Origin: Triplophysa rosa | Taxonomy: Eukaryota; Chordata; Actinopteri; Cypriniformes; Nemacheilidae | Assembly: GCF_024868665.1 (NCBI RefSeq) | Contig: NC_079890.1 | Span: 6,307,904 to 6,371,903, forward strand | Direction: 5' to 3' | DNA length: 64,000 nucleotides | In this document: piece after piece, positions 32,620 through 43,853 of the stretch | Layout of the letters: each line of letters begins with the position of its first letter | Position numbering within the stretch: position 1 is the first letter of the stretch | Program-made: the position numbers and the translations under genes | The notes under the pieces: generated by a model | The model's database searches: none | Told to the model about the DNA's origin: nothing | What the model saw: only the letters and a program-made list of their open reading frames with translations

Positions 32620-32989
32620 TAGGGTTGGGAATCGTTTCAATTTTATCGATTCCAATTCTGATTCTGCTTATCGATTTCAATTCTTATCGATTCCCAGTTT
32701 CAATTCCACAGTTGAAGTAAAACATTTAGATATCAACCTGTATAGTCATTTAGCCTGCTTATTGCAAAATATATATATATATATTTATGAGCACCGTTTT
32801 GTATATATTTACACATAGAAACACACCTTTTCTGATTTATTACAATTTGTATTATCATAGTTGAACTACATCATGGTTAAACTGCAGTTACTATAATGCA
32901 ACTATGGTTAATTTGTGATTCCTGTGCTTTAATGCAAATTCTATAGCTAAACTATGCTTACTATAGTAAAAAATATCGATAATTTTCAT
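32620..32989. mobile_element. Left end of the outer hAT element (duplicated copy)
   Basis: Same sequence as 34022-34391, starting TAGGGTTGGGAATCG after AATGAGTA. It is present only because of the tandem duplication; its right end is absent here. Confidence 0.8.
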
Positions 32990-33241
32990 TAGGGTTGTTC
33001 CGATACCGATACTAGTATCGGAAATTCCACCGATACCACATAAAATTCTGGTATCGGAATCGGCGAGTACTTGAATCCATGTACCGATCCGATACCAATT
33101 TCTTAAACAGGACCTAGTTATGCCCGCTAGCTTTGCTTAATGCTGCAAATGGCAAGGCTTCTTCACTGCTCAGAATGCAAACACAGAAAGTTGTGCTGTG
33201 AAGAAGAAATGAAAATGCGTTAGGGACATGCATGAATATTC
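32990..33241. mobile_element. Truncated left end of the inner hAT (duplicated copy)
   Basis: Same as 34392-34643. It stops abruptly at the N. Confidence 0.8.
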
Positions 33242-33242
33242 N
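33242..33242. other. Single N at duplication joint
   Basis: The only ambiguous base I noticed in the window. It sits exactly at the joint of the two 1401-bp copies. Confidence 0.99.
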
Positions 33243-34643
33243 GAGAGACACGTGTGACTTTTAAACTGCGCATCTCGCGCTGCACGAAGAGACGCATCCA
33301 CGGAGAACCACATCTGACTTTAAAACTGCGCACCTCGCGCTGCACGAAGAGACGCATCCACGGAGAGACACGTCTGACTTTAAAACTGCGCAGCTCATGC
33401 TGCACGGAGAGACGCATCTAAAACGGTAATTTTAAAAGGGAAGAAGATGCGCTTGATTTATAACTGCGCAGCTCGCAAGTGACGTCACAGACCAACTAAT
33501 CGATAAAGAAATTCGTTGACAACGAATTTTTGGTTGCCAAACTGTCGGTGCATCCCTAATAGAAGCGGCAATAATAATCTATTCAAATATAATTTGACGG
33601 ATTTGTTTTATTCACATCAGATTCATAAGAATGGATTAAAAACGCTCGCCCTACTCCGCAACAGTATATTTGGACACAAAATGTCAGGTGAGACCACTAC
33701 TATCAGACATAACCAATCAGAAAAAAATAAAATAATTTTATTAAAAAAATGTATTTATAGACCCAAATGATCATCGTTCTCATCAACGATCATCGCGTCC
33801 GAGTACTCATGCCCATCCCTATTAGCACTGAGTGGCAGGGAGAAGCAGCACATTCAGTTCTCCGGACGGCGAACGGAGTACCAACTGCTTTTCCTAAACC
33901 TGTCACTCTTATCAAGTGTTCGGAAATATGAACATAAACACAGTTCGTCTGTAAATAAGCACATGGTTTGACCCAGACAGAGGCTGTCAACTATGAATGT
34001 GTTCTTGTACTGTAATGAGTATAGGGTTGGGAATCGTTTCAATTTTATCGATTCCAATTCTGATTCTGCTTATCGATTTCAATTCTTATCGATTCCCAGT
34101 TTCAATTCCACAGTTGAAGTAAAACATTTAGATATCAACCTGTATAGTCATTTAGCCTGCTTATTGCAAAATATATATATATATATTTATGAGCACCGTT
34201 TTGTATATATTTACACATAGAAACACACCTTTTCTGATTTATTACAATTTGTATTATCATAGTTGAACTACATCATGGTTAAACTGCAGTTACTATAATG
34301 CAACTATGGTTAATTTGTGATTCCTGTGCTTTAATGCAAATTCTATAGCTAAACTATGCTTACTATAGTAAAAAATATCGATAATTTTCATTAGGGTTGT
34401 TCCGATACCGATACTAGTATCGGAAATTCCACCGATACCACATAAAATTCTGGTATCGGAATCGGCGAGTACTTGAATCCATGTACCGATCCGATACCAA
34501 TTTCTTAAACAGGACCTAGTTATGCCCGCTAGCTTTGCTTAATGCTGCAAATGGCAAGGCTTCTTCACTGCTCAGAATGCAAACACAGAAAGTTGTGCTG
34601 TGAAGAAGAAATGAAAATGCGTTAGGGACATGCATGAATATTC
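33243..34643. repeat. Tandem duplication, right copy
   Basis: Right partner of 31841-33241, offset 1402. Unlike the left copy it continues without a break into the complete hAT elements to its right, so it is the better representation of the locus. Confidence 0.9.
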
Positions 34644-36579
34644 GATCCGCAATAATTATTAGAAAATTAAAAATGCTATTTGAATATTTTTTTTCATAAA
34701 AAAAACTGCATCACCACAGGTTTGTACAGAAAATGTACAGAATGTACAGTCAATACAGTCAATGTACAGAAAATATAAAAAATAATTTGCATGTGTCCTA
34801 AATTTTTCTACAGTCAGATCGCAAGCTAGTTTAAATATTTTAAGTTCACTCTTGGTGGCCTGACGGATCGCGTGTTATGCTCAGCTTACATCACCAAAAA
34901 ATGGTTTAAAAACTGGTGAGCCACAGAATTCGTTAACATTACATTACTTATATATACAGTAAGTTGGTATAAAAATACCAACGTAATATTAAATGATTCG
35001 ATGATTCATTTATTTATTACCATGACTTGTTCGGAGTGGTTGTTTGTTCGTTAGAAATATGTTGGGCTAACTAATGCTGATTTCAATAACCTTAAACATT
35101 AAAATGTACATTTCACTGCAACTAATGTTAATAAATTTGGCCTTCTCATAAGACTGGTACCTTTCTCCATACCTAAAGCCTGCATTTTCCTCCTAAGAAC
35201 TTCAGGGTCGTCGCCTTCAAGTTATATCCTGTAAATAAATCCGCACGGGTGTTTGTTTTAAAACGCGTTGAAATTCTTTAGTTAGCCTTAGTTGAATTTA
35301 CTTATTGATGTAAATGCAATGCAAAGCTAAACATGACAGACACTGACCATGAAGCGACAAAGAAAACAATATTTGCGGTGGTGATCAGCAGAATTAGTCA
35401 TTCTTCCTCAAATGCCGGTCACGTAATAAACAACAAGCACTAAAATGGCTCCGTCTTTGTTTTTAGGATCAATTAACAGTCGGTATGGAGGTATCAAGAA
35501 GCCTGTTTACTTTATTTATTATCATAATATAATTATCAACATATACATTATCAACATTAAAGCCAGATATTCTTGTCAGATCTGGGTTTTGTTACCGGGA
35601 GTTAGAGAAGAGCAACGCACCTCATTATTCACGTTCTCCGCTGTCGGCTTGTAAACTGTCGGCTTGTTGAACAGACTTTCAACAGAGTAAAATAGACCTA
35701 CTGTATTATGCTAGTTTTTCTTATCAAGAACATGTTAAACAAAATAAAGAAGATAACCATATATCACAGACTTTCAATATGCGTTTTGTTTTGCATGTAT
35801 GGTTTTTGTATGATTTCGCTTCGCGCAGGTTTAAATGCAGTTTTTATGTATCTTATGTATAATCTTTTCAACATTAAAAACCCTATATACAGGATCTAAT
35901 ATTAGTGCATTATGAATATTTAATGATAGTTATAAGCTTGATGTGAAATTGTGACTAAATAAAAACGAAATAAATGACATATTTTTTTCACTTAATTTAA
36001 ATAAATGAATATTTGTTTTTTATGAGCTCAAATATTTTAATATGAAATTATTGAAAAATGCCCATCCCCAGTGCTAGCGCTGTTTGGCAGTATTTCAGAG
36101 TGGACCAACCAGCCAGTAAAACTGCGACTTAAGAAAAATAAATAATATTAATATCTGTTAAATGTCTGTCAGATAATAAAATACTCTCTAATTTACTGTA
36201 TGTATTTGTTCATGTATTATTAAGGGATAAGTCTAAAGCACACCATAAAATAATTATATGAATTCTCATAGGGTTAGTATGTACAGCTGTATACAGATAC
36301 ACATCCTGGTATCGGATCAGTACTCGGTATCAGCTGATACCCTGAGCCCAGGTATCGGAATCGGTATCGGGAATGAAAAAAGGGTATTGGAACAGCCCTA
36401 ATTTTCATAAGGGCTTTTATTGAGATATCAGCAGATCATGCAACGCATGTACTTTTCTGAAAATATGCAGACAGGAATTGATAAGAGGAATTCAAATTTT
36501 AATCTCAAGTATCCGTATCCGATTCCTAGCCTTTCGATTCCGATTCCAAATTGGAATTGATTTTCGATTCCCAACCCTA
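34022..36579. mobile_element. Outer hAT MITE interrupted by another hAT
   Basis: The ends are TAGGGTTGGGAATCG and its inverse CGATTCCCAACCCTA. They are flanked by the 8-bp duplication AATGAGTA (34014-34021 and 36580-36587), the hallmark of hAT transposition. Without the inner element it is 541 bp: 34022-34391 plus 36409-36579. Its arms are rich in ATCGATTCC-type words. It encodes no protein. Confidence 0.9.
34392..36400. mobile_element. Inner non-autonomous hAT, copy A (2.0 kb)
   Basis: The ends are TAGGGTTGTTCCGATACC and, inverted, TAGGGCTGTTCCAATACC. The 8-bp duplication ATTTTCAT lies at 34384-34391 and 36401-36408. A close copy is at 48128-50128. Subterminal regions have many GTATCGG words on both strands. 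Open frames at 35445 and 35708 are shared with the other copy but lack any transposase motif (no BED finger, no dimerisation domain), so I treat it as non-coding. Confidence 0.92.
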
Positions 36580-36587
36580 AATGAGTA

Positions 36588-37061
36588 TACTCGTTATAAT
36601 GAAATATTCTCCTGAAAAAACCTGCATATTGTCATTTCTGTGAGAAGTATTTATCAGTAATACAGTTATTTTGGGGAAAAGTGTGAATAATTGCATTGCA
36701 GGCTAATAATGATGTTGAGATTCCTCTTTTTACATTGAGGACAATCAAGAGACTCATACGCAACTATTACAATAGTTAGAAACATCCAGTGCTGCCCACA
36801 AAGTCAACATGATTCATTTAAAGTCAGGTGGGTGTAAACCTCTGAAAATGGTTTTGGTGTAAATTGTTATTGTTTCATTTATACATATTATTTTTTCATT
36901 TACTAATGTCCTTCAGAAGATTTTAAAATACATAAATGTTTTTCAGGAAATTAAATATATATTTTTTACACCAAAACCATTTTCAGACAGTTTTATTATT
37001 TCTGATATTTATTTCATTTACTGATTAATTTGTTTGTTTAATGGTACATTTATCTTTTTAT
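36588..37061. other. Intron 2 DNA without recognisable elements
   Basis: AT-rich. Two stretches reading CCAAAACCATTTTCAGA or its complement (36845, 36970) form a weak inverted pair. Nothing else is seen. Confidence 0.35.
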
Positions 37062-38025
37062 TAGGGCTGTCAACGCGTTAACGCATGCGATAAATTTTTT
37101 CAAATTAACGCGTGAAAAATATTTAACGCAATTAACGCAGCATCCGTTTGTTTTGACATTTTTTGTCTAGCGTTACATTATGTAATCACGCTCTTATTCG
37201 TGTACAGGCTTTTAAACCACTTAAGCGCGATTTTAAACAGTTGCTTTGATGCGTTCAATGAAGATAGACAGCTTCTAAACTGTGGGACGCGGCAAAACGC
37301 AACGCGAGGTCCAGTCTGGTGTAAACAGTCATGGGCTGAAGACTGCGTCGGTGAATCTCTGTCAGACAGCGCATCCGTGTTAAGTTCTCTTTCGTGCTTG
37401 AATGGATAAAACCATACAAGATTATGTCAGAAAGCCCGTTTTGTCTAGCATTTTCTTAAGCAAGACTTCAAAGTGTAAAATAAAATCTTAAATGAATGCA
37501 AAGAGTTGTGAAAATGGGAGTGCGGTGACGGTCAGATCTGCGTACTGAGACAGCTCTTAAAGGGGCCACGTTCTTAAACGTGCTGCTGTGACTCCTGTCA
37601 CTAATGTTAATCAAAGAACAAAATAAAAGAAGAAATCAATGTGATTTTGTAGCTTTAATGAGAATTCTTCTGCATTTAATTTATAATTTAGCATTAAAGA
37701 CTGTAAAGTGTTTGAGAACTTCCTTCAATTTCTGTATATTTCATGATAGCTCTCAATTATATTGTTGAATGGCTATAATTAATGTTAAAATAATCAATTT
37801 ACTAGAGACATCAGTTACAGTACTAATATCAAAATGTTTTCTTTCATTCATAAAATGACGCTGTTAAAGAAATATGTTGTTTCTACATCAATTTGAAGAT
37901 TAAATGTGAAATTATTCAAATGTAAAAGTATATTTTAAAATATTATTGTTATGTGTGATTAATCGTGATTAATCACAGAAAATGTGTGATTAATCCGATT
38001 ATTTTTTAATCGATTGACAGCACTA
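37062..38025. mobile_element. Non-autonomous hAT, 964 bp
   Basis: The ends are TAGGGCTGTCAACGCG and its inverse-like AATCGATTGACAGCACTA. The 8-bp duplication CTTTTTAT lies at 37054-37061 and 38026-38033. Subterminal AACGCG and TTAATCGTGATTAATC words are typical of this common fish family. A second copy is at 46982-47915. Confidence 0.9.
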
Positions 38026-38199
38026 CTTTTTATCAATTTAAACTTAAGTCATTTACACATTAAAGCACATTAGTAAATCCACTGTATGCAGAGCGGAAAG
38101 TGTCGCTCTCAAGCGCTTTCTGCCTCCATGTTGCTTTATTTGGTGCCGTTGCCATGGTGAATCGCAATATCAGAGTTCCATTGATAATGGCTTGTAGTA

Positions 38200-38372
38200 G
38201 TTGTGGTGCAAGCTCTTAACTTAAGGTAAGTCTACCCAGAGTTGATAGAACTAACTCAAATCAGCTGTTCTGAAACCAAAAACTCAAAAGTTACGCATCT
38301 CGGTTTTAAACAACTCAGTTCACATTTTAACTCGGTGTTGGTTGAACCTCCTTATTGAAACGGGTGCCCTGT
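38200..38372. repeat. Harbinger-like terminus
   Basis: CTCCTTATTGAAACGGGTGCCC is the inverse form of the GGGCCCGTTTCAGTAAGG terminus at 23655; I quote only its core TTGAAACGGGTGCCC. AACTCAG-type words precede it, as in fish PIF/Harbinger MITEs. The left end was not located. Confidence 0.5.
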
Positions 38373-38534
38373 TGTCTCACGTGCATGCTCAAATAGTTTT
38401 GTAGTATTCTCATTAGAGAATCTAAATGCATTCTACCACTTTCACATATAACCTGAAGTATACAAGGGCTATGCACCTAATTTGGAAGTCAGTCAGTTCT
38501 GATGCCAGAACTTTTTTTTTCTTTCAAATTGTAG

Positions 38535-38657
38535 GTTTGGCGCTCTTGAGAGGTGTAAAGAACTCATAGAAGCTGGCTATGATGTCCGACTACCTGACAA
38601 AGAGAATGTTACGCTGCTTCATTGGGCCGCCATCAATAGTCAAGCAGATATTGTCAA
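38535..38657 (+). CDS. zdhhc13: zdhhc13 exon 3, ankyrin repeat
   Basis: After acceptor AAATTGTAG the exon completes the split Gln codon and reads [17 protein letters not shown], then [20 protein letters not shown]. That is the [25 protein letters not shown] block conserved in ZDHHC13 and ZDHHC17. The ankyrin core is TLLHWAA. It has 123 bases, phase 2 at both ends, donor GTAAGA. Skipping this exon would keep the frame. Confidence 0.95.
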
Positions 38658-40440
38658 GTAAGATTTTTTTTAATGTCTGAAATTGCTACATCCTCATGTT
38701 TCCTTTGTCACGTGACCAGTATGTTCTTTCACTTATGATATGCTAACAACAGCTGTGAAAATAATTTACTCTGGTGTTGTTACACAAGCACACCAAAAAG
38801 TATCCATATCACTTATGCAGAATGACATAGTTTGCCAGTATTTTAATTTGGCTTAATTTTGGCTCCTCAGCTTCTGTGGCCTCATATGATCCAACACACA
38901 TTAAGAAATCATCAGAAGCAGTTGCAGGGCTACACAGTAACATTTTTTAGGAGCTCTAGTCAGTGCTCAACAGTAAGGACTGGCCCAGGGCCAGCACGAG
39001 AGACCCTTGGGCCAGTTGACAGAACTGTCATCTGCCCTATCGGGCAGGTGCTGTATCGTTCCGAAAAAATATAATTGGCATGTTTTTAAGCCTTACAAAT
39101 TTTAATATTCTGAAGAAGACTGAAAATAGAACTCTATTCAGTTCTCACAAACTGTTTATGATATGCGTGTGGCATGCAATATTAAGTACTTGTTTTTACA
39201 TTGTGATTTTCAAATCAAAATAAATAGATTTTCAGTATACAAAGCGCTTATTTATGTTTCATTTAGTTAAAAACATTACATTCAGCAGTGAAATACAACA
39301 CGGGTGAATTTATATGATCTGCGTTTTAACTTTTTAAACATAACAGCATTAATCAATATTTTATAAAGGTAATTTTAATGCAGGATTAATAACATCTGTA
39401 TATAACTTGATAATATGTGTACTAGTGTTGTCACGATACTGGAATTTCTAACTTCGATTCAATACCTAAAAAAAATTGATAGAGAGAGAGAGAAAAAGAG
39501 AGAGATTTTTCCATTTTTGGAACAGTTTCAGATTTTTCAGTATGATTTAAATGAAGTACCTACCTATCGACCGTTAAAACAGTATGTTCTATATAGTTTG
39601 TGTGGGAATAGTGTGAATAGATTTTGGACGTATTGCATCCGCCATGTTTTATTGTCCCGTGACCCGTATGCTTTTTGACCTATGACGTATCAACATCAAC
39701 CTGTATCTTCGCGTCGGTACAAACAGAAATTCATTAAATTCATCTCTACTTGCATTTAAAAAACAAACACCTGCTTTGAAGTTTTCCGCTATTGTTATTT
39801 GATTTAATTTTGAAATTTGCCCGTTGCTCAGCTCCCATTGCATGTCCATCCAATGCACACTCGCAAATCTCGGCGGAAGCAGTACACCATCTGGGTATTT
39901 CTCAGCTACTGTTTTGTGCATACTGAGGTTTCAGACATACTACTCATACAAAGGAGTTGCCCACTATATAGGCCCAATTCCAATTCTATTTTATACCCCT
40001 TCACCTACCTTTTGCCCCTTGAAACAGAGTGGCAAGGGGAAGGGCTAATAACATTCCCCCTAAGAAATGGACACCTTTACTACACTGTCATACCAGGGCT
40101 CTAGACACATTTTTCCCACTGGTCGCGACCCACTTTCTCAGTTGGTCACACCAATTTACAATTTGGCAAATATGCCAACACAACATGAGCGCATTATTAT
40201 GATATGCGGTTTGCTGTGACAGATTTTAGTGAGCCTGAGGACAAACAATGTGATATTTGAGACGTTTAAAACGAAACTAACCACAGAGAAGTTCAGGGAA
40301 TGTAATTTATCTGTCTATTACTTGAGACACCACTTAATAATTTCAGATCCATTCAAAGCGAGAACAAACGATATGTGAATTCTCTTGTTAAGTTTTATTT
40401 GAAGTAATCTTTACATAACGTTGATAGGTTGGCTAGTTAC
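38658..40440. repeat. Intron 3, left part: repeat fragments
   Basis: Bases 38955-39070 (CAGTGCTCAACAGTAAGGAC, GGCCCAGGGCCAGCACGAG) match the reverse complement of 52560-52690, outlining one hAT-like family. At 39423 TAGTGTTGTCACGATACTGG is another hAT-like end. A GA-rich run lies at 39479-39507. At 40093 CAGGGCTCTAGACACATTTT is a further end. None is complete. Confidence 0.45.
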
Positions 40441-40488
40441 CCTTGTCGGTAGGATCCATTACCATAAGCGTAATGGGTCCACCCATCT

Positions 40489-43400
40489 ATGGCTACGAAA
40501 AACACAAGAGAAAGAATACCCCTGGAGGCTGCGAGAGCGGAGGTGCTAGATGACTCATCGGTGGATCACATGGCAACAGACCTCAGAATGGAAATGACAA
40601 AGTACCAAGAGATCAGCACAGCAGAAGTTAGAACAACAGGACAGAAACTACGGATATGCATTTGCGGCTGGACAAAGGTAACATCCGAGAAGGGTCTTAA
40701 ATCCATCAGGGCAGGAAGAAGTGTCTGAGAGAGCTTAGTGAGGGGCCTCGCATTAACCAATACTTCACAAGAGGTAGGGCAAATCAGTCGGGTGAAGCCC
40801 AGTGGCGGGACAAGCACCACAGCCCACAGGGTATCAGAACCCCAGACGAAGCCCAACCAGGCATAAACTTACCAGCAGTCAGCAACCCGAAGACTACAAG
40901 CAGTAGAAATGAAAATGGATGGAAGAAAACCTCACGTACTTAGGTCTCGATCCTGCAACAAAGAATGGGCAACCATTGACTCGGATCTCGTCCAGCTTTT
41001 AACAGTCCAAAAAGGAGATGTCGAAAGAAAACTGGAGAAGATGGGGGGGTCATCTACACCTATAGGGTGGAGAGATTTGGAGTGAAAAGCAAGAACCCAA
41101 GGTCACAGAAGGAGACGACGGGCCGACCTAAGTCCAGGAGACAAAAAGAAATCGACAGACTTGTCAGAGAAAGGAGGAGCCTGAGGTAACAGTGGAAGAA
41201 GGCCACAGAAGAGGAAAGGAAGGGCCTAGAGGCACTACAAGGCGATATTAAAAGTCGCCTGGCCTCGTTGTGAAGAGCAAAGAGCTTGAGAAAGCAACAT
41301 AAGAAGAATGAGCGAACCAGGACCGCTTTTACAAAGATCGTTACAAGTTCGTCATTAGCATCTTTAGCAAGGAGAAAACTGGGACCCTTAAATTACCTAT
41401 AACAGATATTGAGGACCCAACGGTATACCATACAGGCTCTACAAGAAAGCCCCTGGGGTGTTGAGGTACCTTTGGAGATTAATGGCTGTGGCATGGAAAA
41501 AGCAGGTGATACCAAAGGTGTGGAGAAGGGCAGGAGGCATACTGATCCCCAAGGAGAACTCCTCAACTATTGACCAGTTTCGCCAAATTAGCCTATTGAA
41601 TGTGGAAGGTAAGATTTTCTTGAGCGTTGTGGCCAATATAGACTCTCCGGATTTCTGAAGAGAAACAACTTCATTGACACTTTAGTGCAGAAGGCAGGCA
41701 TAATAGGGTGTTTCTCTGGATGTTTGGAACATGCTAACATCATCTGGCACCAGTTGCAAATGGCAAAAAAGGAGAAGAAAGACCTGCATGTGGTTTTTCT
41801 AGATCTTGCCAATGCCTTTGGATCAGTGCCACATGAGCTGCTGTGGACAGCCTTTGACGACTTCCACATTCCAGATAAGATAACAAAGCTGATTAAGGCA
41901 TATTTTGAGGATCTCCAATTTTGTATTACCACACAGGATAGTACCACCGCGTGGCAACAGCTGGAGGTTGGCATAATGGCAGGTTGCACAATTTCACCAC
42001 TGGCTTTCACAATGGCAATGGAAATAATAATCCGGGCATCGCGTTGGGTGGTTGGAGGAGAGCGTTTGAAAAATGGGTTGGGCCTACCTCCAATCAGGGG
42101 ATACGTGGATGACATGACAACCATCACAACAACCAAAGCATGTACAAAGCGGCTGCTGGATAACCTCCAGGAGAACATTAGTTGGGCACAAAAGGAGGTC
42201 AAACCAAGCAAATCCCGCAGCATTTCTATTGTCAAGGGCAGGCTTACCAATGACGGAAAAGCCCATCAAAAGCCTTGGACGGTGGTACACCACAGACCTT
42301 AAAGATGCCAAACAGGTGGAACAACTCAGGCAAGAGACAGCCAGTGGACTCAAGAAAATCAATGATACAGCTTTTCCTGGAAAGCTGAAACTCTGGTGCT
42401 TCCAATTTGGCTTGTTGCCACGCCTGATGTGGCCAATTTTAATGTATGAGCTCACGGTTTGTCACGACAATAACCTGGAGAGATTGGCGAGTACACAAGT
42501 GAAGAAGTGGCTTGGGATACCAAGATGCCTTAGCAACATAGGGCTGTACAGGAATGGAGCTCTCTCTCTTCCCATTTCAAGCCTTGTGGGGGAATATAAA
42601 TGCACCAAAACAAGGTTGGAGATGATGCTCAAAGAATCCTGTGATCCCTGTGTAAGAGATGCTGCTCCAACAGTAGCGACTGGAAGCAAATGGAACCCAA
42701 CAACAGCGGTAGGAGATTCAAAGGCAGCCCTCAGACATAAGGACATCGTGGGACAAGTGCAACATGGCAGAGGGGGACTTGGTTTGGCATCAATCACACC
42801 CACGTGGCGAAAAGCGACACCAAAGGAACAGCGTCACCTGGTAGTGGAGGAGATTCGGCGTCAAGAGGAAGCAAGTAGATGAGCCAGAGCGGTCTCTCAA
42901 GCCCAGCAAGGCCGTTGCATGAATAGGGAAGGCATTGAACGGCGCAAAATCACTTGGAGTGAGTTGTGGAGTATGGAAACAAACAGGCTAAGTTTATCAT
43001 AAGAGCTACATATGATGTTCCCTCACCAACAAATCTGCATGTTTGGTGTAGACAGGATCCAGCCTGCCACCTATGTGCAGCTCCAGTAAACCTCAAACAT
43101 ATTCTTGTGGGTTGTAAGAAGAGCTTGTCACAGGGGAGAAACACATGGCGCCACAATCAAGTACTAAAGTGCTTGGCTGCAGCAGTAGAGACCAAGAGAG
43201 TGGCAGCAAATACCATCCCCCAAAACGCCAAGGCTAACTCGCTAAAAAGGCAACCCTTTATTCGGGAGGGGCAGAAACCGTTGGCCAAGCCCTTAACCCC
43301 AGATTCAGGTCTGCTGAGTATAGCCAGGGATTGGGAAATGCAAGTTAATTTAAACCACAGACTTACTTTCCCCTTGGAAATCGCAGCGACCAACCTGCAG

Positions 43401-43750
43401 CCGGACATGGTTCTGTGGTCCAGCTCCAGTAGGACAGTCCTCATAGTTGAGTTGACTGTACCTTGGGAAGAGGCCATTAACGAAGCATTTGAAAGAGAGA
43501 ATCTCCAGTATGCCAACTTGGCAGCGGAGGCTGAAGATCGGGGATGGACAGCGAAAGTGTTCCCGGTGGAAGTGAGCTGCAGGGGCTTTGTTTCCAATTC
43601 ACTACAAGGCTGCTTAAGAAAGTGGAGATCAGAGGACAGGCCCAACGGACGGTAGTCGAAGAACTTGCCACTGTCGCTGAGAGAAGCAGCCACTGGCTGT
43701 GGTTGAAACGGAAGGAGCAATATGGGCTGCCAAGTGACCACGTAATAAAA
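40489..43750 (+). pseudogene. Near full-length RLE-type LINE, frameshifted
   Basis: A single-ORF non-LTR retrotransposon broken by several frameshifts. From 40489 an ATG frame includes ICICGWTKVTSEKGLKSI, like the N-terminal Cys/His finger of this group; its second half is shifted near 40710. Reverse transcriptase follows: LHVVFLDLANAFGSVPHELL near 41790, and the catalytic YVDD at 42102-42113. The thumb region and a conserved PRCLSNIGLYRNGALSLP come next. A zinc knuckle CX2CX7HX4C lies at 43065-43115. Then comes a PD-(D/E)XK-like endonuclease with PDMVLWSSSS, then 14 residues after the PD an IVE, then the late CRGF motif. The RT, knuckle and C-terminal endonuclease order is that of R2/R4/NeSL/Hero-type elements. 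It is inserted in zdhhc13 intron 3, same strand. Confidence 0.85.
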
Positions 43751-43764
43751 TGGTGTTGTGTGTT

Positions 43765-43853
43765 GTATTGTATTGCCAGTCGAGCCCTGGGGGGTTGGGA
43801 AACTAAGGGGGACTTCGCCCAGGGCACCATCCAGTCTATAACCGCCACTGGCT
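43765..43853. repeat. hAT-like end abutting the LINE tail
   Basis: GGACTTCGCCCAGGGCACC followed by TATAACCGCCACTG is the inverse of a CAGTGGCGG-type hAT end. A related left end is at 24440. It lies directly against the LINE 3' end. Confidence 0.45.

Larger units (their letters stand above)
31841..33241. repeat. Tandem duplication, left copy (likely assembly artefact)
   Basis: These 1401 bases match 33243-34643. The one difference I noticed is 31860 A against 33262 T. The copies are separated only by one N at 33242. The left copy contains the end of the minisatellite, a hAT end (GGTGCATCCCTA at 32145), the left end of the outer hAT (32620) and the first 252 bases of the inner hAT (32990-33241). 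Confidence 0.9.

Noticed and set aside
35445..35899. Open frames in hAT copy A, repeated almost unchanged at 49172-49626
   Set aside because: They are shared because the two transposon copies are recent. They have no transposase motif and their composition is AT-driven.
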